Source: Marisediminitalea alba | Lineage (GTDB): Bacteria; Pseudomonadota; Gammaproteobacteria; Enterobacterales; Alteromonadaceae | DNA: 64,000 bases | NCBI RefSeq assembly: GCF_002993365.1 | Contig: NZ_PVNP01000192.1 | Coordinates: 87,217-151,216, forward strand | Reading direction: 5' to 3' | Part shown: positions 18,238-28,466 of the stretch, in pieces | Layout of the letters: each line of letters starts with the position of its first letter | How positions within the stretch are numbered: the first letter of the stretch is position 1 | The notes under the pieces: model-generated | What the model was told of the DNA's origin: nothing | Databases searched by the model: none | What the model saw: the letters and a program-made list of their open reading frames with translations, nothing else | Made by a program: the position numbers and the translations under genes

Positions 18238-19413
18238 TTACAGCATTTCTACTGCCAGTGCCACACCTTCACCACCACCAATACACAGTGAGGCAATCCC
18301 TTTACTCAGGCCTTTTTGCTTCAGGCCGTGTAACAGGGTAACCAGGATACGGGCACCAGAAGCACCAATCGGATGACCCAGCGCGCACGCACCGCCTTTA
18401 ATATTCACCTTGCTCTCATCCAGCCCCAGCTTTTTAATCGCCAGCATGGTTACCATGGCAAACGCTTCGTTGATTTCAAATAAATCAACGTCGTCTTTGC
18501 TCCAGCCTGCCTTATCGAGCACTTTTTCCATGGCGCCAACCGGCGCAACGGTAAAGTCTTCCGGTGCAATAGAGTTAGTTGCATGAGCTACCACTTTCGC
18601 CAGTGGCGTTAAGCCCAGCTCAGCCGCTTTTGACTCACTCATTACCAACAGCGCGGCAGCACCATCAGAGATAGAACTTGAGTTCGCGGCAGTAACTGTA
18701 CCATCGCGCTTGAATGCGGGGCGCAGAGACGGAATTTTATCCGGACGAGCAGACCCCGGACCTTCGTCGGTGTCTACCACTACATCGCCTTTACGGGTAG
18801 AAATGGTTACTGGCACAATTTCATCACCAAAGGTGCCACTGTTAATTGCTTCGTTGGCTTTTGATAATGAACCTATCGCAAATTCATCCATCATTTCACG
18901 AGTAAGACCTTCTGCATCGGCCGTTGCCTGCGCAAAACAGCCCATAGCCTGACCATCGTAGGCATTTTCCAGACCGTCCATCATCATGTGATCAAGCACT
19001 TTGCCATGACCCATACGATAGCCGCCACGCGCTTTTGGTAACAGGTACGGTGCACCACTCATGCTTTCCATACCACCGGCAACAATCACTTCGGCACTGC
19101 CCGACTGAATCATGTCGGATGCCAGCATCACTGCTTTTAACCCTGAACCACACACTTTGTTAATGGTTACCACGCCTGCCGATAACGGTAATTCTGCTTT
19201 CAGTGAAGCCTGTCTGGCTGGTGATTGTCCCAAACCTGCTGGCAGTACACAGCCCATAATGACTTCGTCTACTGCAGCAACATCAACATCACCGCATGCT
19301 GCTTTAATCGCTTCTGCGCCTAAATCAGTGGCTGGCAGCGTTGACAGCGATCCCATAAAACCGCCCATGGGAGTACGTTTCGCAGCTACAATAACGACAG
19401 ATTCTTTACTCAT
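18238..19413 (-). CDS. Acetyl-CoA C-acetyltransferase (thiolase)
   Basis: A biosynthetic/degradative type II thiolase that interconverts acetoacetyl-CoA and two acetyl-CoA. The 391 residues have the nucleophilic Cys88 in NKVCGSGLKAVML, the His-containing GGACALGHPIGASGARI, and the second catalytic Cys in SLCIGGGEGVALA. It is divergent from liuR-liuA-E across a 230-base region with a palindromic site. That placement suggests it handles the acetoacetate arm of leucine degradation once acetoacetate has been activated, although no CoA-transferase or acetoacetyl-CoA synthetase is present here. Confidence 0.92.
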   Translation of the reverse strand: MSKESVVIVAAKRTPMGGFMGSLSTLPATDLGAEAIKAACGDVDVAAVDEVIMGCVLPAGLGQSPARQASLKAELPLSAGVVTINKVCGSGLKAVMLASDMIQSGSAEVIVAGGMESMSGAPYLLPKARGGYRMGHGKVLDHMMMDGLENAYDGQAMGCFAQATADAEGLTREMMDEFAIGSLSKANEAINSGTFGDEIVPVTISTRKGDVVVDTDEGPGSARPDKIPSLRPAFKRDGTVTAANSSSISDGAAALLVMSESKAAELGLTPLAKVVAHATNSIAPEDFTVAPVGAMEKVLDKAGWSKDDVDLFEINEAFAMVTMLAIKKLGLDESKVNIKGGACALGHPIGASGARILVTLLHGLKQKGLSKGIASLCIGGGEGVALAVEML

Positions 19414-19594
19414 AGTTTCCTTGCCTCAATTGAGATTTAAACAAATACAGATAACCACCTGCTCGAGCCTACTACTGCACATAGCCTACACCTGTATAAA
19501 AAAATAAACACACGACTTTGGTTTTATGTCAGCCATGACGTTTATAAATTTGACGTTAAATAAATGTTACATTAAATTCACTTTAACCTAACCC

Positions 19595-19610
19595 TAACGT
19601 TAACGTAAAT
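19595..19610. promoter_or_regulatory. Putative LiuR operator
   Basis: TAACGTTAACGTAAAT contains the perfect palindrome ACGTTAACGT (19597-19606), in the divergent region between thiolase and liuR. Related half-sites ATGACGTTTAT (19535-19545) and TTGACGTTAA (19550-19559) lie nearer the thiolase start. MerR-family LiuR controls leucine catabolic genes from palindromic sites in gammaproteobacteria; assigning this site to LiuR is inference from position and symmetry. Confidence 0.6.
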
Positions 19611-19667
19611 CAATTTTACCAGTACAGTTATCACGCCTGAAAGTAGGTGACAAAAAGGATACCGGCA

Positions 19668-20072
19668 ATGACCAATCAAAATAATGAAGTAACCTACTCT
19701 ATTGGTGAACTCGCTAAAGAATTTGATATTACGCCCCGTTCTATTCGCTTTTATGAAGAACAGCACTTATTAAGTCCCGAGCGAACCGGGCAAACACGTA
19801 TCTACTGTAACAAAGACCGGGTCAGGTTAAAGCTAATACTGCGTGGTAAGAGGTTGGGCTTCTCGTTAGCTGAAATCAAGAACCTGTTTGAACTCTACGA
19901 TAGCAACGCCAACTCCATGCTGCAACTAGAAGCCATGTTACAGATGACAGAACAAAAACGCGCCATCCTGCGCCAACAGCTCGACGATATTCAGATGCTC
20001 ATGAATGAACTGGATGAAGTTGAAAAGCGTTGCCGCGACGAACTGGCCGACTTACAAAAAAGAGGTAGTTAA
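19668..20072 (+). CDS. liuR: MerR-family regulator of leucine catabolism
   Basis: A 134-residue MerR regulator, first gene of the liu operon. The winged helix-turn-helix is YSIGELAKEFDITPRSIRFYEEQHLL, followed by RTGQTRIYCNKDRVRLKLILRGKRLGFSL and a long dimerisation coiled coil (about residues 80-130). The ATG at 19668 is chosen (MTNQNNEVTY, AAGGA upstream); a GTG at 19647 is in frame. The liuA start follows the stop after three bases. It presumably controls its own operon and the divergent thiolase. Confidence 0.9.
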   Translation: MTNQNNEVTYSIGELAKEFDITPRSIRFYEEQHLLSPERTGQTRIYCNKDRVRLKLILRGKRLGFSLAEIKNLFELYDSNANSMLQLEAMLQMTEQKRAILRQQLDDIQMLMNELDEVEKRCRDELADLQKRGS

Positions 20073-20075
20073 GCC

Positions 20076-21245
20076 ATGACGACACATTACCCCACATTAA
20101 ATTTTGATCTCGGTGAAGACATCGACATGCTGCGCGAGCATGTTCGTCAGTTCGCCTTGAATGAAATCGCCCCATTAGCCAGCCAGGCCGACGAAGATAA
20201 TGCCTTTCCCAACCAGTTGTGGCCAAAACTCGGCGACATGGGTTTGCTTGGCGTCACCGTCAGCGAACAATACGGCGGTTCAGAAATGGGCTATCTGGCT
20301 CACTCTGTCGCAATGGAAGAAATCAGCCGCGCCTCTGCCGGTATTGCCCTGAGCTACGGAGCTCACTCTAACCTGTGTGTGAATCAGATTTTCAAAAACG
20401 GCAATGACGCCCAGCGCGAAAAATACCTGCCGAAGCTGGTTAGCGGCGAGCACATTGGGGCGCTGGCCATGAGTGAACCCAACGCAGGTTCCGATGTCGT
20501 CAGCATGAAGCTCAACGCCCGCAAAAGCGGTGATAAATACATCCTCAACGGCAACAAAATGTGGATCACCAATGGTCCCGACGCCCATACCTTTGTGATT
20601 TACGCCAAAACCGATGTCAGCGCCGGGCCCAAAGGGATTACTGCATTTATTGTCGAACGTGACTTCACCGGCTTTAGCCGTGCGCAAAAGCTTGACAAGC
20701 TCGGCATGCGTTCATCCAACACCTGTGAGCTGGTATTCGAAGACTGCGAAGTACCGGCCGAAAATATTCTCGGCGAAGAAGGCGGCGGCGTCCGTGTACT
20801 CATGAGCGGCCTCGATTACGAACGGCTGGTGTTATCCGGCGGCCCGCTGGGCATTATGCAGGCCTGTATGGACGTGGTCGTACCCTATATTCACGACCGC
20901 AAACAGTTTGGCCAGTCCATCGGTGAGTTTCAGCTGGTGCAGGGCAAAGTGGCCGATATGTATACCCAGATGAACGCCGCGCGCGCCTATGTGTATGCGG
21001 TAGCAAAAGCCTGTGATCGCGGCGAAACAGCACGTAAAGATGCTGCTGGCGCAATTCTCTACTCAGCTGAGCTGGCTACCAGAATGGCCCTCGATGCCAT
21101 TCAGCTACTGGGCGGCAATGGATATATCAATGAGTTTCCTACCGGCCGCCTGCTTCGCGACGCCAAATTGTACGAAATTGGCGCGGGTACCTCAGAAATA
21201 CGCCGCATGCTGATTGGTCGGGAGCTGTTTAAAGAGTCAGCCTGA
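20076..21245 (+). CDS. liuA: Isovaleryl-CoA dehydrogenase
   Basis: An FAD-dependent acyl-CoA dehydrogenase that converts isovaleryl-CoA to 3-methylcrotonyl-CoA, the third step of leucine breakdown. The 389 residues show the acyl-CoA dehydrogenase blocks [17 protein letters not shown] and [19 protein letters not shown]. The isovaleryl-specific base position is [16 protein letters not shown], where Glu249 is the likely catalytic base. The C-terminal [33 protein letters not shown] is also conserved. Second gene of the operon. Confidence 0.94.
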   Translation: MTTHYPTLNFDLGEDIDMLREHVRQFALNEIAPLASQADEDNAFPNQLWPKLGDMGLLGVTVSEQYGGSEMGYLAHSVAMEEISRASAGIALSYGAHSNLCVNQIFKNGNDAQREKYLPKLVSGEHIGALAMSEPNAGSDVVSMKLNARKSGDKYILNGNKMWITNGPDAHTFVIYAKTDVSAGPKGITAFIVERDFTGFSRAQKLDKLGMRSSNTCELVFEDCEVPAENILGEEGGGVRVLMSGLDYERLVLSGGPLGIMQACMDVVVPYIHDRKQFGQSIGEFQLVQGKVADMYTQMNAARAYVYAVAKACDRGETARKDAAGAILYSAELATRMALDAIQLLGGNGYINEFPTGRLLRDAKLYEIGAGTSEIRRMLIGRELFKESA

Positions 21246-21286
21246 ACCAACAATCCTTACTAACGACAGGACACAGAGGAGGCACT

Positions 21287-22894
21287 ATGCCTGTACTCAC
21301 CAGTCAGGTTAATCCACAAAGCGATGCCTATAAACAAAACCAACAAGGCATGCAGAAAGTGGTGGATGATCTGCAAAATACCATCGCGACCATAGTAAAA
21401 GGTGGTGGCGAAAAATACGTGGCCCGGCATAAAGCCAAGGGCAAGTTGCTGGCCCGTGAGCGTATCGATGCGCTGCTCGATGCCGACTCACCATTTCTTG
21501 AAATTGGTCAGCTGGCCGCCCATAACGTGTATGGCGAAGAGGTACCCTGTGCTGGCGTAGTAGCCGGTATTGGTCTTATTCACGGCAGTGAATGTATGGT
21601 GGTGGCCAACGATGCCACCGTGAAAGGCGGCAGCTACTACCCCTTAACCGTTAAAAAACACCTGCGCGCCCAGACCATTGCCGAGCAGAATCACCTGCCC
21701 TGCGTTTATCTGGTAGACAGCGGCGGCGCTAACCTCCCCCGTCAGGATGAGGTATTTCCGGATCGCGATCACTTCGGCCGTATTTTCTTTAATCAGGCGC
21801 GAATGTCGTCGATGAACATACCGCAAATCGCGGTCGTTATGGGCTCTTGCACCGCTGGTGGGGCCTACGTGCCGGCTATGGCCGATGAAAGCATTATCGT
21901 GAAAGAGCAAGGCACTATTTTTCTGGCGGGCCCGCCACTGGTTAAAGCGGCTACCGGCGAAGAAGTCAGTGCCGAAGAGCTTGGCGGCGGCGATGTGCAT
22001 ACCCGGGTATCCGGTGTTGCCGACCATCTGGCTAATAACGATCTGCACGCCCTGGACATTGCCCGCAACGCGGTAGCCCGTTTAAATCGTAAGAAGCCGG
22101 TGACCACCGCGAATCAGGCGGTAAAACCACCGCGTTATCCTATCGCCGAGCTGTACGGCATCGTGCCGCAGGATCTGCGCCAGCCCTTTGATGTCAGAGA
22201 AGTGATTGCGCGAATTGTCGATGACTCCGACTTTGATGAGTTTAAAGCCCGCTACGGCACCACTTTAGTGTGTGGTTTTGCGCATCTGTATGGCATGCCG
22301 GTAGGCATTGTGGCTAACAACGGCATTCTGTTTGGCGAGTCAGCCCAGAAAGGCGCTCATTTTGTGGAGCTATGCAGCCAACGCAAGATCCCGCTGATAT
22401 TTCTGCAGAACATCACCGGTTTTATGGTGGGTAAACAATACGAAGCCTCCGGTATTGCAAAACACGGCGCCAAAATGGTCACTGCCGTAGCCTGCGCCAA
22501 CGTCCCTAAACTCACCGTGCTGATCGGCGGTAGTTTTGGTGCCGGTAACTATGGCATGTGCGGGCGTGCCTACGATCCCCGATTTATGTTTATGTGGCCC
22601 AACGCGCGGATCTCCGTTATGGGTGGCGAACAGGCCGCAGGCGTACTGGCCCAGGTGAAAAAAGACCAGGCCGAACGTGCCGGCACCAGTTGGACTGATG
22701 CCGATGAGCAGGCAGTCAAACAGCCGGTTATCGACAGCTATGAGCAACAAGGCCACCCGTACTATGCCTCAGCCCGTTTGTGGGACGACGGCGTTATCGA
22801 TCCGGCGGATACCCGCAAGGTGCTGGGTTTAGCATTAAGCGCCAGTCTCAATAAACCCATCGAGGATACGCAGTTTGGCGTATTCAGAATGTAG
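21287..22894 (+). CDS. liuB: Methylcrotonyl-CoA carboxylase, carboxyltransferase (beta) subunit
   Basis: Transfers CO2 from carboxybiotin to 3-methylcrotonyl-CoA. The 535 residues show the two-lobed acyl-CoA carboxyltransferase fold: [21 protein letters not shown] in the first crotonase-like half, and [36 protein letters not shown] in the second. An AGAGGAGG-type ribosome site precedes the ATG. It lies 41 bases after liuA and 6 bases before liuC, and forms the holoenzyme with LiuD. Confidence 0.94.
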   Translation: MPVLTSQVNPQSDAYKQNQQGMQKVVDDLQNTIATIVKGGGEKYVARHKAKGKLLARERIDALLDADSPFLEIGQLAAHNVYGEEVPCAGVVAGIGLIHGSECMVVANDATVKGGSYYPLTVKKHLRAQTIAEQNHLPCVYLVDSGGANLPRQDEVFPDRDHFGRIFFNQARMSSMNIPQIAVVMGSCTAGGAYVPAMADESIIVKEQGTIFLAGPPLVKAATGEEVSAEELGGGDVHTRVSGVADHLANNDLHALDIARNAVARLNRKKPVTTANQAVKPPRYPIAELYGIVPQDLRQPFDVREVIARIVDDSDFDEFKARYGTTLVCGFAHLYGMPVGIVANNGILFGESAQKGAHFVELCSQRKIPLIFLQNITGFMVGKQYEASGIAKHGAKMVTAVACANVPKLTVLIGGSFGAGNYGMCGRAYDPRFMFMWPNARISVMGGEQAAGVLAQVKKDQAERAGTSWTDADEQAVKQPVIDSYEQQGHPYYASARLWDDGVIDPADTRKVLGLALSASLNKPIEDTQFGVFRM

Positions 22895-22900
22895 GGGGAA

Positions 22901-23704
22901 ATGATGACCGAACACGTATTATATGAGGTTAACGAACAAGGCGTGGGGCGCATTACGCTAAACCGTGCCGATAAACACAATGCCTTTAATGAAGACATGA
23001 TTGCCGGGCTAACCGCCAGCTTTGAGCGCGCCGGTAACGATCCTGCCGTGAAGGTAGTAGTACTGGCCAGTAACGGTAAAAACTTCAGTGCCGGTGCTGA
23101 TTTAAACTGGATGCAGAAAATGGCCGGCTACACCGAAGCGCAAAACCGCGCCGACGCCATGAATCTGGCTACCATGTTACATACCCTGTATACCCTGCCT
23201 AAACCGACCATTGCCCGGGTTCAGGGTGCGGCCTACGCCGGTGCGGTGGGCCTGATTGCCTGTTGCGATATCGCCATCGCCTGCAAGCTCAGCAAGTTTT
23301 GCTTAAGCGAAGCTAAAATCGGCCTGGTCCCGGCCACCATCAGCCCCTACGTTATCGAAGCCATGGGCAAGCGCATTGCTAAACGTTACTTTATGACCGC
23401 CGAAGTGTTTACTGCCCGCCGTGCCCGTCGTCTGGGTCTGATCAGCGAAGCAGTGAGTGAAGACCAGCTCGATGCCACCATCGAACAACTTACCGATACA
23501 CTGCGCCGCAATAGCCCTGAAGCCGTCAGCCAGTCAAAGCTACTGGTGAATACCGTGGCCGGCCAGCCTGTTGATGAGTCCATGCGCGCGCTCACCAGCG
23601 ACTGGATTGCCCGGATCCGCGTATCCGAGCAGGGTCAGGAAGGCCTTAACGCCTTTTTGCAAAAACGTCCGCCAAACTGGTTACCAGCAGGGTCAAAGGA
23701 GTAA
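22901..23704 (+). CDS. liuC: Methylglutaconyl-CoA hydratase (enoyl-CoA hydratase family)
   Basis: Hydrates 3-methylglutaconyl-CoA to HMG-CoA. The 267-residue crotonase-fold protein has the CoA-binding oxyanion segment NGKNFSAGADLNWMQKMAGY and AAYAGAVGLIACCDIAIA, then SEAKIGLVPATISPYVIEAMG typical of methylglutaconyl hydratases. The substrate assignment relies on its position between liuB and liuD. Two adjacent ATGs (22901, 22904) are equally placed behind GGGGGAA. Confidence 0.9.
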   Translation: MMTEHVLYEVNEQGVGRITLNRADKHNAFNEDMIAGLTASFERAGNDPAVKVVVLASNGKNFSAGADLNWMQKMAGYTEAQNRADAMNLATMLHTLYTLPKPTIARVQGAAYAGAVGLIACCDIAIACKLSKFCLSEAKIGLVPATISPYVIEAMGKRIAKRYFMTAEVFTARRARRLGLISEAVSEDQLDATIEQLTDTLRRNSPEAVSQSKLLVNTVAGQPVDESMRALTSDWIARIRVSEQGQEGLNAFLQKRPPNWLPAGSKE

Positions 23705-23707
23705 GTC

Positions 23708-25684
23708 ATGTCAGTCACCAACAACATCAAAAAAGTACTGATTGCCAACCGTGGCGAGATTGCCTGTCGGATTATCGCCACGGCACGTCAGCAACATATC
23801 CGTTCTGTAGCGGTGTATTCTGAAGCCGACCAGCATGCCATGCATGTTAAACAGGCCGATGAAGCCGTTGCGATTGGCCCTGCCCCGGCCAGTCAGAGCT
23901 ATCTGGTGCAGGACAAAATCATAGCGGCGGCCAAACAGTGCGGCGCCGATGCCATTCATCCGGGCTACGGCTTTCTGTCGGAAAATGCCACCTTTGCCAA
24001 ACGCTGTGAACAGGAAGGGATTATTTTTATTGGTCCGCCGGCCAGTGCCATTGAAGCCATGGGCTCTAAATCCCGGGCTAAACAAATTATGGAAGACGCC
24101 GGCGTTCCGCTGGTGCCCGGCTATCATGGCGATGAGCAAAGTGCTGAGTATTTACTTAGTGAGGCCCGCCGGATTGGTTTTCCGGTGATGCTTAAAGCTG
24201 CAGCCGGCGGCGGTGGTAAAGGCATGCGTCAGGTGTTAACCGAAGCCGGTTTTCAGGAGGCTCTGGACGCTGCTAAACGGGAAGCCAAAGCCAGTTTTGA
24301 CGACGACCTGATGCTGGTCGAAAAGTTTTTAACCGAGCCCCGCCATGTGGAAATTCAGGTCTTTTGCGATCAGCACGGTAACGGTGTTTACCTGTTCGAC
24401 CGTGACTGCTCAGTGCAGCGCCGCCATCAGAAAATTATTGAGGAAGCACCGGCACCGGGCATTAGCGATACCGTGCGTCAGCAGATGGGCGAAAGTGCCC
24501 TCGCCGCGGCCAAAGCTATTAATTATGTGGGCGCCGGCACCGTTGAATTTCTGCTCGATGGCGATGATTTCTATTTTATGGAAATGAATACCCGCCTGCA
24601 GGTTGAGCATCCGGTAACGGAAATGGTTAGTGGTGAAGACCTGGTTTCATGGCAGCTTGCGGTGGCCGCGGGTCAGCCCCTGCCAAAAACGCAGCAGCAA
24701 TTGCGCTGTAGCGGCCATGCCTTTGAGGTAAGGCTGTACGCCGAAGACCCGGATAACGAGTTTTTGCCCTCCACCGGTTTGCTTAAACGCTTACGTTTTC
24801 CGGCTGAGGGCGATGGCGTGCGGGTCGATACCGGCTTTACCGAAGGTGATACGGTGAGCGTACATTATGACCCCATGCTGGCAAAGCTCATTACCTACAG
24901 CGATAATCGTGAAAAAGCCTTGGCAAAAATGCTCAACTGCCTGGAACAAACCCGGGTTACCGGCGTGACCACCAATTTACCCTATGTACACCGGGTGCTG
25001 GAAAACGCCGACTTTGCTGCAGCCAGATTAACCGTTCACTTTATCGCCGAGCACAGTGAGGCCCTGGTGCCCAGGGCGTTTAACACCGATTATCTGCCCG
25101 CTATGGCGTTTTGCCTGTTTAAAACCATGCAGTCTGATAGCGCGCCACTGACTGATGAAGGGCTCAAAGGTTTCCGCTTAAATCATCAGCGCCAGTACTA
25201 TCTTTCAGTGCAGTGTCAGGGGAAAGCCTATCTGCTCTTAGTCACTGCGAATGATGGTCAGCTCAGCGTCACCTGCGAGGATGCTCACTGGCAGGTAAGT
25301 GGCGACTGGCATAATGAAACCCTCAACCTCACCGTCGATAATTACCAGCGCCGCTATACTGTTTGCCCGGACAGCGCTGACGGCTGGGTGTTGTTTGACG
25401 GTGCCAGCGCCCTGCCCTTTACGTTGCAGCGCCCGGATTTCGGCCAGCATGAAGATGCCCACGAAAATGAATGTGTTGCTCCCATGAACGGTACTGTAGT
25501 TAAGCTATTGGTCGAGCCTGACAGTAAGGTAACTAAAGGCACTTCGCTACTGATCCTGGAAGCGATGAAAATGGAGCACAACGTCAAAGCCCCGGCCGAC
25601 GGTGAAGTAGCACAGTTTTATTACCAGGCCGGCGATATGGTTGACGGTGGCACCGCCCTGTTGGAGTTTGTCGCTGATGAGTAA
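23708..25684 (+). CDS. liuD: Methylcrotonyl-CoA carboxylase, biotin-containing (alpha) subunit
   Basis: The 658 residues contain, in order: a biotin carboxylase N-terminal domain (KVLIANRGEIACRIIATAR); an ATP-grasp domain (MLKAAAGGGGKGMRQV, EMNTRLQVEHPVTEMVSGEDLV); the biotin carboxylase C-terminal domain; a linker; and the biotinyl domain, where Lys621 in EAMKMEH carries biotin. It carboxylates its biotin with bicarbonate and ATP for LiuB. It starts three bases after liuC, and its last eight bases overlap liuE. Confidence 0.94.
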   Translation: MSVTNNIKKVLIANRGEIACRIIATARQQHIRSVAVYSEADQHAMHVKQADEAVAIGPAPASQSYLVQDKIIAAAKQCGADAIHPGYGFLSENATFAKRCEQEGIIFIGPPASAIEAMGSKSRAKQIMEDAGVPLVPGYHGDEQSAEYLLSEARRIGFPVMLKAAAGGGGKGMRQVLTEAGFQEALDAAKREAKASFDDDLMLVEKFLTEPRHVEIQVFCDQHGNGVYLFDRDCSVQRRHQKIIEEAPAPGISDTVRQQMGESALAAAKAINYVGAGTVEFLLDGDDFYFMEMNTRLQVEHPVTEMVSGEDLVSWQLAVAAGQPLPKTQQQLRCSGHAFEVRLYAEDPDNEFLPSTGLLKRLRFPAEGDGVRVDTGFTEGDTVSVHYDPMLAKLITYSDNREKALAKMLNCLEQTRVTGVTTNLPYVHRVLENADFAAARLTVHFIAEHSEALVPRAFNTDYLPAMAFCLFKTMQSDSAPLTDEGLKGFRLNHQRQYYLSVQCQGKAYLLLVTANDGQLSVTCEDAHWQVSGDWHNETLNLTVDNYQRRYTVCPDSADGWVLFDGASALPFTLQRPDFGQHEDAHENECVAPMNGTVVKLLVEPDSKVTKGTSLLILEAMKMEHNVKAPADGEVAQFYYQAGDMVDGGTALLEFVADE

Positions 25685-26594
25685 TTATCCCAGGCAGGTC
25701 AGCATTGTAGAGGTTGGCGCTCGTGACGGCTTACAAAATGAAGCCTCGGTGATCGAACTGCCAGTGAAGCTGGCATTTATAGACGGCCTTTTGCGCGCCG
25801 GTCTAAAACGCATAGAAGCCGGTAGTTTTGTGTCACCTAAATGGGTGCCTCAAATGGCTGACAGCGCAGCAGTGTTTAATAGCCTACCGCAAAACTCAGG
25901 CGCCACCTTCAGTGCCCTTACGCCTAATGAAAAAGGCATGCTGGCAGCTATCGATGCAGGCGTTGATGAGGTTGCGGTATTCGCCGCCGCCTCTGAAAGC
26001 TTTTCCCAGCGCAACATTAATTGCTCCATTGAGCAAAGCCTGGAACGTTTTGAACCGGTCTTCCGTTTAGCCCGCCAGCATAACCTGCGGGTTCGCGGCT
26101 ATGTGTCCTGCGTGATGGGCTGCCCCTATGAGGGCGCTATCAGGCCGGATGCCGTGCTGGCGGTTAGCCAGACACTGCTCGACAAGGGCTGCTACGAAAT
26201 CTCTCTGGGCGATACCATAGGTACCGGCACGCCGGGACAGACGTCGCGTTTGTTGAGCACCTTATTGAAGACCATCCCCGCATCGAAACTGGCGGTGCAT
26301 TTTCACGATACCTACGGTCAGGCGCTGGCCAATATTCTGGTTGCCTTACAGCATGGTATCAGCGTGATTGATTCGGCCGCCGGAGGCTTGGGCGGCTGCC
26401 CATATGCTGCCGGTGCCAGCGGCAATGTCGCCACCGAAGACGTAGTATATATGCTAAACGGCATGGGGATTGAGTGCGGCGTTGATATCAATGCGTTAGT
26501 AGCGGCGTCGACACAAATATTCGACCATCTTAACCATGAGCCAGCCTCCCGGACAATGCGGGCATTGCTGGCTAAAAATCATAACGTTATGTGA
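25677..26594 (+). CDS. liuE: Hydroxymethylglutaryl-CoA lyase
   Basis: Splits HMG-CoA into acetoacetate and acetyl-CoA, the last step of the pathway. The ATG at 25677 (MSNYPRQVSIVEVGARDGLQNE) overlaps the liuD end by eight bases; an in-frame TTG at 25641 would give an unlike extension. TIM-barrel DRE family marks: the catalytic ARDGLQNE, VSCVMGCPYEGAI, the metal-binding HFHDTYGQALANI, and the active-site Cys loop GLGGCPYAAGASGNVATEDV. The gene ends the operon just before a terminator. Confidence 0.94.
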   Translation: MSNYPRQVSIVEVGARDGLQNEASVIELPVKLAFIDGLLRAGLKRIEAGSFVSPKWVPQMADSAAVFNSLPQNSGATFSALTPNEKGMLAAIDAGVDEVAVFAAASESFSQRNINCSIEQSLERFEPVFRLARQHNLRVRGYVSCVMGCPYEGAIRPDAVLAVSQTLLDKGCYEISLGDTIGTGTPGQTSRLLSTLLKTIPASKLAVHFHDTYGQALANILVALQHGISVIDSAAGGLGGCPYAAGASGNVATEDVVYMLNGMGIECGVDINALVAASTQIFDHLNHEPASRTMRALLAKNHNVM

Positions 26595-26603
26595 GCAGAA
26601 TGA

Positions 26604-26638
26604 CGGCCTGATTGTCTATCAGGCCGGTTGCTGTTTTT
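26604..26638 (+). terminator. Intrinsic terminator of the liu operon
   Basis: A nine-base perfect stem CGGCCTGAT/ATCAGGCCG with a five-base loop is followed by GTTGCTGTTTTT. It starts 10 bases after the liuE stop and overlaps the 3' end of the convergent transporter gene. Confidence 0.8.
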
Positions 26639-27794
26639 CCTTTGGTAAAATAAAACTTAAGCCAATGCCGACCAGCAGCATTACCGCCATGGTAGCGACG
26701 ATATTGATGTCAAAGGCTGACTTGAGCGCCGCATAGAGTGCGCCAAACCCCAGCAAAATAATACCGATTGCCGTATTACTGAAGGCCACCAGTTCGGTGC
26801 GCTGCTGGCCGTCTTTCACATCCAGGCTATAGGTTTTACGGCCTGTGCGTACACCAGTATGGGCCACGGCCAGCACAAAGAACAAGCCGCCGGAAATCCA
26901 CAGCGAATGACCCGGCAATAATAACAAACCGCCACAGGCAATAAGCGCCAGCACACCGGCCAGTTGCAGGGTGAGCCTGGCGCTATAATCCGCCACGCTA
27001 CCCCAGATAAACGAAGAAAGCATGGTTGCTGCGGCCTGCGCGCCAATATAAAACGGTAACAGGCTGGACGCTTCCTGCTCGGTTTCGAGCATAAAGTAAG
27101 GCGCTACCAGAGCGCTGTGAACAAACAGCCCCCGAACCACAATAAACTTGTACACCACGGCATCGAAATCCCACCAACTGTGACCGCCCTGCCGTTCATC
27201 TTCGTCTGCCTCGACGCAGGATTTTACCGGCAATAAAATAAACAGGCCGAGTAACATTGCGGTGACCGCGCCGATGAGCAAACCAAAGATCAGAGTTTCA
27301 CCCAGCTGGTCAGCAAAATACACCAGCGGTACGGCGATAATTAACGTTAGTACGCCTGAGGTGGTAGACGCTATGCCAAGTAGTTTTCCCCGATCGCCTT
27401 TATCCGCCACATCCGCCTGAATATCTTTCATGGTCAGCGAGCAAGCCGAGCGGCCTAAACTCAGCAAACACAAACCGCCCAATACAAACCAGCCGGCGGT
27501 CATGCCCTCGTACCAGAGAGCGCCAAGAATAATAGCCAACAGGGAAAACGACTGCACGATCATGCCCAACCGCCAGACATGATGACGCGCCGGATAGTTG
27601 CGCAGCACCACACCAATGGCGGCCTGAGGAAGCAAGGCTCCGGACTCACGTATCGGCACCAGCCAGCTAATCATCCAGGCAGGCGCACCCAGGGCCAACA
27701 TCAGGGCCGGTAAGGTTGTTTTAGCTGAAATAAGCAGATCGGCGAGTTTAGTGCTGGCCAGGCTGGCAATTAAGCGGAGTTTAGCAGAGTTCAC
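26619..27794 (-). CDS. Major facilitator superfamily transporter
   Basis: A 391-residue integral membrane protein with about 12 hydrophobic segments and the loop RSACSLTMKDIQADVADKGDRGKLLG between the early helices. The acidic cytoplasmic loop VEADEDERQGG separates the two six-helix halves. It most resembles MFS proteins of unknown substrate, and the sequence shows no specific substrate motif. The start is a GTG at 27794. It converges on the liu operon, so it is not part of it. Confidence 0.75.
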   Translation of the reverse strand: MNSAKLRLIASLASTKLADLLISAKTTLPALMLALGAPAWMISWLVPIRESGALLPQAAIGVVLRNYPARHHVWRLGMIVQSFSLLAIILGALWYEGMTAGWFVLGGLCLLSLGRSACSLTMKDIQADVADKGDRGKLLGIASTTSGVLTLIIAVPLVYFADQLGETLIFGLLIGAVTAMLLGLFILLPVKSCVEADEDERQGGHSWWDFDAVVYKFIVVRGLFVHSALVAPYFMLETEQEASSLLPFYIGAQAAATMLSSFIWGSVADYSARLTLQLAGVLALIACGGLLLLPGHSLWISGGLFFVLAVAHTGVRTGRKTYSLDVKDGQQRTELVAFSNTAIGIILLGFGALYAALKSAFDINIVATMAVMLLVGIGLSFILPKEKQQPA

Positions 27795-27932
27795 AGCGCA
27801 GATACCGGTCTGAAAGATAACACTTTCGACCGCCTTAGTAATTGATTAGGCTGTAGTATACGTCGAAATTCCGGGTTGAGATCCCCCGGTTGGCATAACA
27901 GTACTAAAGACTAATATCGCACGGTTATTCCG

Positions 27933-28466
27933 CTACCCTATGCTGTTTTCTACCAGGGTTTTGATATTTTCCAGGCCCACCTCGATGTCTTTACCCAGCT
28001 TATTATCAAAAAACAGTAGCTTGTAGCGGTCAATAATGTTAACGCCGACATTACCACGACTGCTCCAGGTGAGCTCGGTGCCGGACTCGAGTGGTCTGAG
28101 GCGTAATTCACCATGGGCAGTAATGCCATGCTCAGGATTTTTAACGCTATAAATCAATTGGCGATTGAACTGCAGAGAGGTAATTTCGATGCTGCCACGA
28201 CCAATAATATCACTGCGCCAGCGCAGTCGCATACCGATGGCGCGATCCGGCCCATCATAGGTCATTACGGCATTGGGATCCATCTGGTACCAGGTACTCC
28301 ACTGCTCCCATTTACGTAAATCAACAATGGCGGCGTAAACTTTATCGGTAGGTGCGTTTATTTCGACTGAACGCTCGACTTCATACTCTTCAGGCAGAAA
28401 AAGTCCTGTCAGAATGACAAGAAAAGCCACAATAAACAGATTTATGAGCCATTTACTGCCCAACAT
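27933..28466 (-). CDS. Membrane-anchored SRPBCC (START-like) protein
   Basis: A 177-residue protein. An N-terminal membrane anchor (LINLFIVAFLVILTGLFL) is followed by a polyketide-cyclase/START-like domain beginning EVERSVEINAPTDKVYAAIVDLRKWEQWSTW. The ATG at 28466 is chosen for the GGGAGA five bases upstream; the open frame extends to 28496. Such domains bind hydrophobic ligands; no ligand can be inferred. The anchor suggests the domain faces the periplasm. Confidence 0.78.
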   Translation of the reverse strand: MLGSKWLINLFIVAFLVILTGLFLPEEYEVERSVEINAPTDKVYAAIVDLRKWEQWSTWYQMDPNAVMTYDGPDRAIGMRLRWRSDIIGRGSIEITSLQFNRQLIYSVKNPEHGITAHGELRLRPLESGTELTWSSRGNVGVNIIDRYKLLFFDNKLGKDIEVGLENIKTLVENSIG

